A DNA stretch of 64,000 nt from Lycium barbarum. Its lineage: Eukaryota > Streptophyta > Magnoliopsida > Solanales > Solanaceae. The stretch lies in the NCBI RefSeq assembly GCF_019175385.1, contig NC_083344.1:23934231-23998230 (forward strand), read 5' to 3'. Made by a program: the position numbers and the translations under genes. Below the pieces are notes generated by a model. The model did not search any database. It was not told where the DNA came from and saw only the letters and a list, made by a program, of their open reading frames with translations. How positions within the stretch are numbered: position 1 is the first letter of the stretch; every line of letters begins with the position of its first letter. Shown in pieces: positions 19,612 through 30,325 of the stretch.

Positions 19612-22010
19612 TGTCATGACCCGGCTAGGGGGCCGCGACGAGCACCCGGTGCTACCCCACCTGGGTACCCCCTTATCGTACATAACATAACATCTAGGTG
19701 AACCATAAGTCAATTCGTGCTTTTCTTATTGTTAATCATATTGATCCCATTAGACGACCATCATCATTCAACATATCATAGGCATCTATGCCACATCATA
19801 AGTACAAGGCCGACGAGGCCAACAACAGATATACAAAACATGGGCCGACATGGCCGAACATCTCTACCCACATACACATGACTACGAGCCTCTAAGAGTA
19901 TGACATATCACATTAGCGGGACAGGACCCCGCTATGCCCATAATTATATACACAAAAGAATGAGTACCCAAAAGCCGCGACTCCGAAAGAAATGGAGCTC
20001 TGCTATGCAATCTCTGGATAAGCAGCTATGGATCAAGTCTGTCTCCCTGTGCACCTGCGGGCATGACGCAGCGTCCACAAACAAAAGGACGTCAGTACGA
20101 AGAATGTACTAAGTATGTAAAGCATGATTAACATCAATATAGAAGCATCATAGACAATATATGAAGTGGCACAGGAGGGAAGACAATAATATCATCATCA
20201 TGGCACTTACCTGCCTTTTATAGGAACTTTCCATTTCTCATGCGTATTTCCGAATAGTGCTCGTATTCGTATACATGCCCCTATTCGCATTCATATACAT
20301 AGTCTTTTCACATTCATATTCATATTATATACATAGCCATACACTTATATACATACATAGCGTGCCCGACCATAAGGTTCGGTGTTTCATACGTACTTAG
20401 CCAACCAAGGCTCAATGTTATTTCTACCTGGCCCTACCAAGGCTTCAGGGTTATCCGTACCATCTGCAGAGGTGTGCGCGCGTTACGTAATCGTATTCAT
20501 ACTTTATACATAATCATATACATATATCCTACCCGGCGTTATAAGCTCGGGGTATCATTACAGCCCTTCATAGGCACGTATAAGTATAATAGCCCGTAGG
20601 CACCTTTGGCATCATTATTATTATTATCGTCATCACTATCATCGTCATTATTGCTACATCCATATCTTAGGCTTACTCGTCATATGAGGGCGTAGTACAA
20701 TCGTAGTACATGTTAAGGACCGTGAGCTTATGAGCTCGGAGTGTCAATCACTTGAATACAACAAACCCATATAGAGGAATTAGAAAATTGGCCAAGAACC
20801 ATGCCTTATGAAAGAAGGGTTAGCCTTACATACCTTTTCGTCGGACTATTCTACACTTGCACGTTTCCTTCCAATGCTAGCGTTTATACCTTCATTAATA
20901 TCATAACAATGGCCATTAGTTATTCACATCATCCACATTATCTAGATTTCTCAATTTGCTTCTAATTCTCCCACATTCATGGTCATAACATCCAACTTCG
21001 TCCATTCGTCTAAAGTGTCTAGTTCATGATCTTAGTACCATTTATAATGCATTCCTATCACAACACAACCACATTCATGATTCAATTCTGACTATTCCAC
21101 AAAGTGTCACTATTCATCATTCATGACCTACTTGACCATATTTTCTACAATCCATGTATTCCAACTCTTCAATACCTTAAACATCATGTAAAAATCATGA
21201 ATCTTACCTTAGAAGTTGTAGGAACAAGCTTTGGTTAATAATACTCCACTTTGAGAAAAACCCTAGTTTTTCTCCATTTGCATTTGTTGACTTGAATGGT
21301 ATTTAATGGCTTGCTTACACTTGATTCACTTGTTTATGTTGTTGGGGACTTATAATCCTTGAAAACTTATGAAATAAATGTAGAGAGATGATTCTAGAGA
21401 GAAGTGGTGTAATGTGGAAATGAAATAAAACAAGTCTTGATCCTCATATTTAATGAATTGACAAATCTGTGCTGGGTGAACAGTGGTCGTCCATGGAGGT
21501 TTACGGTCCGTATTTCAGTTTACGGACTGTCCCTCGTGGTCGTCTTTAAGCTTAAGCAGAACCAGAAACTTAAGGCTGCATGCATGGTGATTTACGACCA
21601 TGGTTTACGGGCCGTAAATCACTTTACGGTCCGTAAACCTGGTCGTATTTTACCATTTCTCGGCTGGGCAGAAAGCTGAAGGTTTTGCATGGCAGTTTAC
21701 GACTGCCAGTTTATGGATCATATTGAACTTTACGGTCCGTATTTTGCAATATACGACCACTGGGCAGTTGCAATTCTGGAACTTCCCATATTTCTTAGAC
21801 TTCTCATTTTAATCACCCCCGTCCATGCACATGCATTGCTCACCTTGTATTTTATCTTAACTTAGCCAACTTCCTCATCTCACATAGGATACTTTCGAAA
21901 TCTCGCCTAAGGTCATCAAACGTCGTTTCATGCTCATGGACATCATGCACTCATATTCATCACTAGTTCATTCTCTTGCGTACCAACGGATAATTTTCCG
22001 AGGTGTAACA
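19612..22010 (-). repeat. D 3' LTR
   Basis: In sense it starts TGTTACACCTCGG at 22010 and ends GGGTCATGACA at 19612, 2399 bp. It carries TACGGTCCGTA palindromes near 21500-21746, the double hairpin with a short ORF (20026-20064, MPAGAQGDRLDP) and GGCCTCGTCGGCC motifs. Differences from the other LTR cluster at the sense 3' end. No gene. Confidence 0.9.
21500..21746. promoter_or_regulatory. TTTACGGTCCGTAAA palindrome cluster, D 3' LTR
   Basis: At least four forms: TTTACGGTCCGTATT, GTTTACGGGCCGTAAATC, TTTACGGTCCGTAAAC and TTTACGGTCCGTATT, mixed with half sites such as TTTACGACC. The other D LTR has them at 29105-29360. Confidence 0.8.
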
Positions 22011-22046
22011 TTTTACCCCCCTTAGGAACATTCGTCCTCGAATGTT
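22011..22046 (-). promoter_or_regulatory. D polypurine tract and inverted repeat
   Basis: In sense the perfect inverted repeat (22027-22046) is followed by CCTAAGGGGGGTAAAA and then the LTR. Confidence 0.85.
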
Positions 22047-22215
22047 AAAGGCTTGGGGAATTCTATAAAAATTTCGCCAGAGTTTCCTCTGTAATGTGGC
22101 ACTACCACCTATCACAACAACCCACAATAACAATGCCTCACAGGGCAATAATACAACAGCACTAGAAATTTGGCCACACACGACCTGAATGTATAAAAGG
22201 GAAAACATGCATACC
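22047..22215 (-). other. D 3' untranslated region
   Basis: Non-coding sequence between the pol stop and the inverted repeat. It includes GCCCTGTGAGGCATTGTTAT and CAGAGGAAACTCTGGC, blocks also seen in A's filler (4250-4325) and in B's LTR end. Confidence 0.7.
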
Positions 22216-23528
22216 TTATGATTTTGACGTCTCATTTTGAACTTCTTCCAAGGGTTGAAATAAATGTGGGTATTTGGATCGCATATTCTCTTCCGCTTCC
22301 TATGTCATTTCCTCTCGATTGTTATTTCTCCACAGAACTTTAATTGAGGCCACTTCTTTGTTTCTAAGCCTCCGTACTTGCCTATCTAGTATGGCAATGG
22401 GTATCTCTTCATAAGTCAATTTCTCTGTCACCTGCACATCATTTACTGGGACGATCCTAGTAGGATCTGCAACACATTTCCGAAGCATCGAAACGTGAAA
22501 TACTGGATGAACTGACTCCAAGTCTGAAGGTAGATTTAACTCATAGGACACTTTGCCTATCTTGCGTACAATTTTGTACGGCCCAATATACCGGGGACTG
22601 AGCTTCCCCTTTTTGTCAAATCTCATTACGCCCTTCATCGGCGACACTTTCAAGAATACCCAATCTTCCACTTCGAACTCTAAGTCTCTTCGACGATTAT
22701 CCGCATAGGACTTCTGACGACTTTGAGACGCTAGCAACCGATCTTGTATGAGCTTAACTTTCTCTATTGCTTGCTGGACCAAGTCTGGCACTATCAACTT
22801 AGTTTCTCCGGTTTCAAACCACCCAATTGGGGATCTACACTTTCGCCCATATAGAGCTTCATACAGTGCCATTTGAATGCTGGAATGGTAACTATTATTG
22901 TAAGCAAATTCAATGAGTGGCAAATGATCATCCCAATTTCCTCCAAAATCTAACATACATGCTCGCAACATATCTTCAAGAGTCTGAATGGTACGTTCGG
23001 CCTGCCCATCGGTCTGTGGGTGAAACGCCGTGCTAAGGCGCACTTGGGTCCCTAAACCCTCTTGGAAAGACTCCCAAAACTTAGCTGTAAACTGAGTCCC
23101 TCTATCGGAGATAATAGATACCGGAATGCCATGGAGTCTCACTATCTCTTTAAGATAAAGCTTTGCATAATCTTCTGCCACATAGGTCGTCCTGACCAGT
23201 AAGAAATGAGCTGACTTTGTGAGTCTATCCACAATCACCCATATGGAATCATACTTACGTCGAGAACGGGGTAACCCTGTAATGAAATCCATATTGATCA
23301 CTTCCCACTTCCAAGTTGGGATTTCTATAGCTTGCAATAATCCACCCGACTTTTGGTGCTCGATTTTCACCTGTTGATAATTAGGACATTGAGCCACGAA
23401 TTCCGCTATATCTTTCTTCATGCCATTCCACCAATATACGGACTTAAGATCATGATACATTTTCGTCGCTCCGGGGTGAATGGAGTAATGGGAACAATGA
23501 GCTTCCCTCAATATTTGGTGACGTAGAC
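22216..23528 (-). pseudogene. D pol part 2: integrase and chromodomain
   Basis: Offset by one frame from the upstream part because of a base loss near 23528 (after CVPDV). The zinc site reads AHCSHYSIHPG with CPNYQQVK: the last Cys has become Tyr. The catalytic core is intact: [17 protein letters not shown] and EFAYNNS. GPYKIVRKIGKVSYEL follows. The chromodomain (LDRQVRRLRNK, NNREEMT) is interrupted by TAG at 22300, a Trp codon, and the tail EAEENMRSKYPHLF runs to TAA at 22216. Integrase would insert the DNA and the chromodomain guides it to methylated-histone chromatin; both are disabled in this copy. Confidence 0.92.
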
Positions 23529-25699
23529 CTACACATCAGGAACACATAACCTGCCTCGACATCGGAGAACTTCGGCTTCCGAAATATCAAATGATGACTC
23601 CTCCTTCTGAGGGAGTGTATTTCTGTACTGCATTAGCATGGGATCCTCATATTGTCGCTCTTTTTCTTCCGCTACTAGCGATGAAACTGCTGAATTCTGA
23701 ATAGTAGCTCCGCTGCTACCTGAGTCCACTACTCGGACTCCTAGGCTCGTTAACTGTTGAAGCTCACGGGCCATCTTTTTCTTTTCTGGTCATACATCAC
23801 TTAGACTTCTCATGGATCTGCGGCTATGAGCGTCAGCCACAACGTTAGCCTTTCCGGGGTGATACAAGATATCAACATCGTAATCCTTTAGCAACTCCAA
23901 CCATCATCGTTGTCGCAAATTCAACTCTTTCTGCTTAAAGATATACTGAAGGCTCTTATGATCTGTATAAACATCCACGTGGACACCATATAAATAATGT
24001 CGCCATATCTTTAATGCATGGACCACTGCGGCTAATTCTAAATCATGGGTCGGGTAATTCTGTTTATGTTTCCGCAATTGCCTAGAAGCGTACGCAATCA
24101 CCTTGCCGTGTTGCATAAGTACACACCCTTGCCCGACGCCTGAAGCATCACAATAAATAACATATCCTTCCATTCCCTCTGGAAGTGTCAAGACTGGGGC
24201 TGAAGTCAATCGGTCTTTCAACTTTTGGAAACTACGCTCGCAAGCATCTGTCCATTGAAACTTAGCTGACTTCTGAGTCAGCCTAGTGAGTGGCGCAGAA
24301 ATAGAAGAAAAACCCTCAACAAATCTTCTGTAATAGCCTGCTAAGCCCAAAAAGCTACGAACTTCCGTATGAGTCGTGGGCCTTGGCCAAGTCTTCACGG
24401 CCTCGATCTTTTGGCTATCCACTCGAATACCATCAGCTGTGACAATATGGCCCAGAAATGATACTGAGTTCAACCAAAACTCACACTTGGAGAATTTTGC
24501 AAACAACTCTCGCGCTCAAAGAACTCCAAGGACTATACGCAGATGCTCCGCATGATCTGTCTCGGATCTAGAATACACCAGGATATCGTCGATGAATACA
24601 ATCACGAATAGATCCAGAAAAGGTCTGAATACATTATTCATTAAGTCCATAAACGCTGCCGGTGCATTAGTTAACCCAAACGACATTACTCGGAACTCGA
24701 AATGGCCATATCTTGTTCTGAAAGCTGTCTTAGGGATATCTTTCTCCCTAACTCTTACTTGGTGATACCCGGACCTCAAATCAATCTTTGAAAACCATTT
24801 GGCACCTTGCAATTGATCAAATAAATCATCAATTCTCGGGAGGGGATACTTGTTCTTAATCGTCACTTTATTCAATTGCCGATAATCAATGCACATTCTC
24901 AAGGAGCCATCCTTCTTCCGGACGAACAATACGGGTGCTCCCCACGGGGATGAACTAGGCCTAATGAAGCCGTTTTCAAGCAAGTCTTTGAATTGCTCCT
25001 TCAACTCTTTCAACTCTGCGGGTGCCATTCTATAGGGAGGAATAGATATGGGTTTAGTGTCTGGCAATACATCAATCGCAAAATCAATCTCTCGCTCGGG
25101 AGGAAGGCCTGGAAGCTCTTCTGGGAACACATCCGGAAATTCGTTCTCCACTGGAACTGACTGTAGAGTCGGAGACTCAGCTTCTACATCTTGAACTCGT
25201 ACTAGGTGATAAATGCACCCTTTTGTGATCATTTTCCTTGCCTTTAGATAGGAAATAAACCTACCTTTTGGTGATGCCGCATTCCCTTTCCATTCTAAGA
25301 CTGGTTCTCCCGGAAACTGGAAACGAACCATCTTCATTCGGCAATCAACATTGGCATAACAACAAGCCAACCAATTCATGCCCATAATAACGTCAAAATC
25401 TACCATTTCTAGCTCATGCAAATCAATCATGGTACGACGATCACAAATCACAATCACACAATTCCTATATACTCGGCTAGCTATTACCGATTCACCCACG
25501 GGTGTAGACACCTCAAAAGGCTTGATAGACTCCGGCTCAATTATAAATCGACCCGCAATATATGGAGTAACATATGATAATGTGGAGCCCGGATCAATCA
25601 AAGCATATACATCATGAGAGAATACCGATAATATACCTGTGACCACATCAGGAGAAGACTCAAGATCTTGGCGTCCAGCCAAAGCATAAATACGGTGCT
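23529..25699 (-). pseudogene. D pol part 1: protease, RT, RNase H
   Basis: Same frame as gag. Protease active site [14 protein letters not shown] is intact. RT shows [43 protein letters not shown] and [13 protein letters not shown], all expected residues present. RNase H has [11 protein letters not shown] and [13 protein letters not shown]. In-frame stops: TGA 24516 (after LGVL), TGA 23904 (in RQRRWLELL) and TGA near 23783. The stops fit single transitions from CGA or similar. Otherwise the protein is unusually well preserved. Confidence 0.93.
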
Positions 25700-27014
25700 G
25701 AGGACCGTTAGTACTGGGAGCTCTGCCTCTACCTCTACCATGGCCGACTGGCGCATGTAAACCTGGCCCCGTAGGGCGTACAGATGCCGAAGATCAGGCT
25801 ACCGACCCTGATGGCTGGGTCCTACCTCTACCATGCACTGAGGGGCAATCACGCATAATATGGCCCGGTCGACCACATGAATAGCAAACATCTGAACCCA
25901 ATCGGCATTGACCCTAATGCGACTTCCCACACTGGGAACATCGTGGTATAGGTGGCCTTGACTGGCCTGAATCACCTCTGAACTGGGACCCCGAATAACT
26001 CTGACTCGGCCCGGGATGAGTAGATCTATAGAGGCTCTGGCCTGAAAACCGTGGAGGTGCACTGGTCATAGAATAGCCCGAATGTCTAGGGAACTGTTGC
26101 CTGTTTCCGCCTCTGGACTCACTTATTGGGCCCGAAGATCTGGCCCTCTTGCTATGTCCCCTATCCGGTTCACGTTCACTTCTCCGCTGCTATAGGTTTT
26201 CCTCTAAGTTCTGAGCATGTGTCTGAATGCTTGCAATATCCATACCGTCCTGAAGGGACGCTGTCAAGCATTTGTCCATCAGATAGGGCCCTAGGCCCTT
26301 TACAAATTGGTGTACCCGGTCACCCATATCTGCTACCATGGCCGAAGCATACCTGGCCAAGGAGTTAAAGCGGAGGCTATACTCTAGGGCACTCATACTA
26401 CCTTGCCTCAAATTTAAGAATTTATCGGCCCTCGCTCGCCGAACTTCTGGAGGCATATAGTGACGGAGAAAAGCATCAACAAATTCTTGCCATACCGGGG
26501 GAGGTGCATTGGCTCCCCGCGAAGCCATCCACACCGTATACCACTGGATCGAGACATCTCTCAATCTATATGACGCTATCTCTACCGACTCGGTGTCTGA
26601 AGCATGTATCAACCGGAGCGTCCTTAGCATACCATTAATAAAGTCCAGGGGATCCTCCTCCGATTTTGACCCAAAGAATTCCGGAGGGTTCAAAGTAATG
26701 AAATCACGGGCTCTTGCACTAACAGCCCTATCACCATACCCTGAACTGTGCCTCTGAGCCTGGGCCGCAACCAATTGAGTCAATAAAGTAATGGCCTCTT
26801 TTACATCATGGCCCGAAGCATTTGGTGGAGGAGCTGGAGCAGGGGCTGAGGCTCTCACATGCTCCTCGGTAATAGGCACTGTCTCGGAGGACTGAGATTG
26901 AGCCGCACTCTGGGACTCATCTTCCTCTACTACCGGTGGCGGTGCTCTTTCAGCCCGCTTTTCTGCCACCGTCTTGCCCTTTTGGGCTGCTGTAGCCTTT
27001 TTATTTTTAGGCAT
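25700..27014 (-). pseudogene. D gag with three nonsense codons
   Basis: Start chosen at MPKNKKATAAQKGKTV (27014) because it aligns with the starts of B (MPPKKATVGQKKK) and C; an upstream in-frame ATG at 27047 lacks such support. The capsid core is complete (DPLDFINGMLRTLR, QWYTVWMASRG, FLRHYMPPEVR, LARYASAMVADM). TAG at 26190 ends it. The same frame continues to two zinc knuckles, CSQCGKSH-stop-GQC (TAG 25914) and the canonical CYSCGRPGHIMRDC, then TGA at 25794. The three stops are the only obvious defects, and the frame runs straight into protease, so gag and pol were one polyprotein. Confidence 0.92.
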
Positions 27015-27202
27015 CTCTGAAATACACAACACACGATTTAGGAACAAGAATTTCTTACATCATAGCTCTATCGCACGATTCTTATGAAGAAAGAAGGTCA
27101 TATATTCCTAAAATGTCCGCAGCTTCTTGTTTATAAGTGTGGCGCGCAACACACCCATAACCAAGACTCTACTAGACACGGCTCGTAGACACATCCTAGG
27201 AC
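27015..27202 (-). promoter_or_regulatory. D 5' leader with GCGCGC-loop hairpin
   Basis: Between primer site and Gag start. A GTGT/ACAC stem at 27137-27152 presents the self-complementary loop GCGCGC, where A and B have GTGCAC. Flanking leader sequence (TATAAACAAGAAGCTGCGGA) is shared with the other elements. Confidence 0.55.
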
Positions 27203-27220
27203 TGAACTGCTCTGATACCA
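27203..27220 (-). other. D primer binding site
   Basis: In sense TGGTATCAGAGCAGTTCA, four bases after the LTR end at 27225; complementary to initiator-Met tRNA. Confidence 0.9.
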
Positions 27221-27638
27221 CTTTTGTCACGACCCGGGTAGGGGGCCGCGACGAGCACCCGGTGCTACCCCACCCGGGCACCCCCTTATCGTACATAACA
27301 TAACATCTAGGTGAACCATAAGTCAATTCGTGCTTTTCTTATCGTTAATCATATTGATCACATTAGACGACCATCATCATTCAACATATCAAAGGCATCT
27401 ATGCCACATCATAAGTACAAGGCCGACGAGGCCAACAAAAGATATACAAAACATGGGCCGACATGGCCGAACATCTCTACCCACATACACATGACTACGA
27501 GCCTCTAAAAGTATGACATATCACATTAGCGGGACAGGACCCCGCTATGCCCATAATTATATACACAAAAGAATGAGTACCCAAAAGTTGCGGCTCCGAA
27601 AGAAATGGAGCTCTGCTATGCAATCTTTGGATAAGGAG

Positions 27639-27724
27639 CTATGGATCAAGTCTGTCTCCCTGTGCACCTGCGGGCATGACGCAGCGTCCACAAACAAAAG
27701 GACGTCAGTACGAAGAATATACTG
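27639..27724 (-). promoter_or_regulatory. Double hairpin plus MPAG ORF, D 5' LTR
   Basis: In sense CAGTAT...GTACTG, then GTCC...GGAC, then ATG at 27677 opening MPAGAQGDRLDP with stop at 27639. The second stem is GTCC/GGAC here against CCCCC/GGGGG in A and B, so both strands of the stem have changed together. Confidence 0.6.
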
Positions 27725-29104
27725 AGTATGTAAAGCATGATTAACATCAATATAGAAGCATCATAGACAATATATGAAGTGGCACAGGAGGGAAGACAAT
27801 AATATCATCATCATGGCACTTACCTACCTTTCATAGGAACTTTCCAATTCTCATGCGTATTTCATAATAGTGCTCGTATTCGTATACATGCCCCTATTCG
27901 CATTCATACACATAGTCTTTTCACATTCATATTCATATTATATACATAGCCATACACTTATATACATACATAGCGTGCCCGACCATAAGGTTCAGTGTTT
28001 CATACGTACTTAGCCAACCAAGGCTCAATGTTATTTCTACCTGGCCGTACCAAGGCTTCAGGGTTATCCGTACCATCTGCAGAGGTGTGCGCGCATTACG
28101 TAATCGTATACATACTTTATACATAATCATATACATATATCCTACCTGGCGTTATAAGCTCGGGGTATCATTACAGCCCTTCATAGGCACGTATAAGTAT
28201 AATAGCCCGTAGGCACCTTTGGCATTATTATTATTATTATTATTATCATCGTCATTATTGCTAAATCCATATTTTAGGATTACTCGTCATATGAGGGCGT
28301 AGTACAATCGTAGTACATGTTAAGGACCGTGAGCTTATGAGCTCGGAGTGTCAATCACTTGAATACAACATACCCATATAGAGGAATTAGAAAATTGGCC
28401 AAGAACCATGCCTTATGAAAGAAGGGTTAGCCTTACATACCTTTTCGTCGGACTATTCTACACTTGCACGTTTCCTTCCAATGCTAGCGTTTATACCTTC
28501 ATTAATATCATAACAATGGCCATTAGTTATTCACATCATCCACATTATCTAGATTTCTCAATTTGCTTCTAATTCTCCCACATTCATGGTCATAACATCC
28601 AACTTCGTCCATTCGTCTAAAGTGTCTAGTTCATGATCTTAGTACCATTTATAATGCATTCCTATCACAACACAACCACATTCATGATTCAATTCCGACT
28701 ATTCCACAAAGTGTCACTATTCATCATTCATGACCTACTTGACCATATTTTCTACAATCCATGTATTCCAACTCTTCAATACCTTAAACATCATGTAAAA
28801 ATCATGAATCTTACCTTAGAAGTTGTAGGAACAAGCTTTGGTTAATAATACTCCACTTTGAGAAAAACCCTAGTTTTTCTCCATTTGCATTTGTTGACTT
28901 GAATGGTATTTAATGGCTTGCTTACACTTGATTCACTTGTTTATGTTGTTGGGGACTTATAATCCTTGAAAACTTATGAAATAAATGTAGAGAGATGATT
29001 CTAGAGAGAAGTGGTGTAATGTGGAAATGAAATAAAACAAGTCTTGATCCTCATATTTAATGAATTGACAAATCTGTGCTGGGTGAACAGTGGTCGTCCA
29101 TGGA

Positions 29105-29360
29105 GGTTTACGGTCCTCCGTATTTCAGTTTACGGACCGTCCCTCGTGGTCGTCTTTAAGCTTAAGCAGAACCAGAAACTTAAGGCTGCATGCATGGTGA
29201 TTTATGACCATGGTTTACGGGCCGTAAATCACTTTACGGTCCGTAAACCTGGTCGTATTTTACCATTTCTCGGCTGGGCAGAAAGCTGAAGTTTTTGCAT
29301 GGCAGTTTATGACTGCCAGTTTACGGACCGTATTGCACTTTACGGTCCGTATTTTGCAAT
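29105..29360. promoter_or_regulatory. TTTACGGTCCGTAAA palindrome cluster, D 5' LTR
   Basis: Copies include GTTTACGGACCGT (29128), GTTTACGGGCCGTAAATC (29213), CTTTACGGTCCGTAAAC (29231) and a pair near 29320-29352 (GTTTACGGACCGTATTG, CTTTACGGTCCGTATT). Confidence 0.8.
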
Positions 29361-29620
29361 ATACGACCACTGGGCAGTTGCAATTCTGCAACTTCCCATA
29401 TTTCTTAGACTTCTCATTTTAATCACCCCCGTCCATGCACATGCATTGCTCACCTTGTATCTCATCTTAACTTATCCAACTTCCTCATCTCACATCGGAT
29501 ACTTTTGAAATCTCGCCTAAGGTCATCAAACTTCGTTTCTTGCTTATGGACATCATGCACTCATATTCATCACTAGTTCATTCTCTTGCGCACCAACGGA
29601 ATATTTTCCGAGGTGTAACA

Positions 29621-29625
29621 AGGAG
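29621..29625. repeat. Target site duplication of D, right copy
   Basis: AGGAG, identical to 19607-19611. Confidence 0.92.
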
Positions 29626-30325
29626 TTACAGTTCAGGATACAAAGACTTCCTCCTTAGTAGCTGAGGTTAAGGAACACGAGTATGAGGATCATTCTTTGA
29701 TTCGGTACAGGGAGACAACCCCACAGAAAAAGAATTCACGCTTTGAGATTTTCGGAGACGGAGGTCTAAGGTATCGAGGAAGATTGTGTGTTCCGGATGT
29801 TGCAGGGTTACGTAAGCAGATTTTGACAAAAGCTCATTATTCCCACTACTCTGTTCATCCAAGGTCAAAGAAGATGTACCATGATATCAGAGAGATTTAT
29901 TGGTGGAATGGTATGAAGAAGGATATGGTGGAATTCGTGGCCCAATGCCCTAATTGTCAACAGGTAAAGGTTGAGCATCAGAAGCCTGGTGGATTATTGC
30001 AGGATATAGAAATTCCAACTTGGAAATAGGAGGTGATTAATATGAATTTCATTACAGGCTTGCCTCGTTCCCATCGCAGGTTTAATTCGATATGGGTGAT
30101 TGTTGATAGACTTACAAAGTCAGCATATTTTCTACTTGTCGGGACTAATTATTTCGTTGAATATTATGCGAAGTTATATATTAAGGAGATAGTACGACTT
30201 CACGGTGTTCCAGTATCTCTTATTTCAGGTAGAGGTGCACAGTTTATAGCTAACTTCGGGAGATCCTTCCAGAAGGGTTTGGGGACATAGGTGAACCTCA
30301 GTACAACATTTCATCCCCAGACAGA
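29626..30325 (+). pseudogene. C pol part 2: integrase, first half
   Basis: Continues the frame cut at 19611. The zinc site [11 protein letters not shown] with CPNCQQVK is present. The core is dead: MNFITGLP has Asn for the first catalytic Asp, and ISGRGAQF has Gly for the second. TAG interrupts TWKWEV near 30027 and another lies near 30288. The reading ends in FHPQTD where solo LTR I begins. Confidence 0.88.

Larger units (their letters stand above)
19612..29620 (-). mobile_element. Element D: near-complete Tekay-type element, minus strand
   Basis: 10,009 bp with LTRs of about 2.4 kb, primer site, gag, pol, polypurine tract and AGGAG duplications. It sits in the pol gene of C. The coding region is one continuous frame apart from about six in-frame stops and a single frameshift, making it the best preserved gag-pol here after B. 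Its LTR belongs to the same family as solo LTR F. Confidence 0.93.
27225..29620 (-). repeat. D 5' LTR
   Basis: 2396-bp direct repeat of 19612-22010, starting in sense at 29620 and ending GTGACA at 27225. One CTCC insertion disrupts a palindrome (GGTCCTCCGTATT at 29113). No gene. Confidence 0.92.
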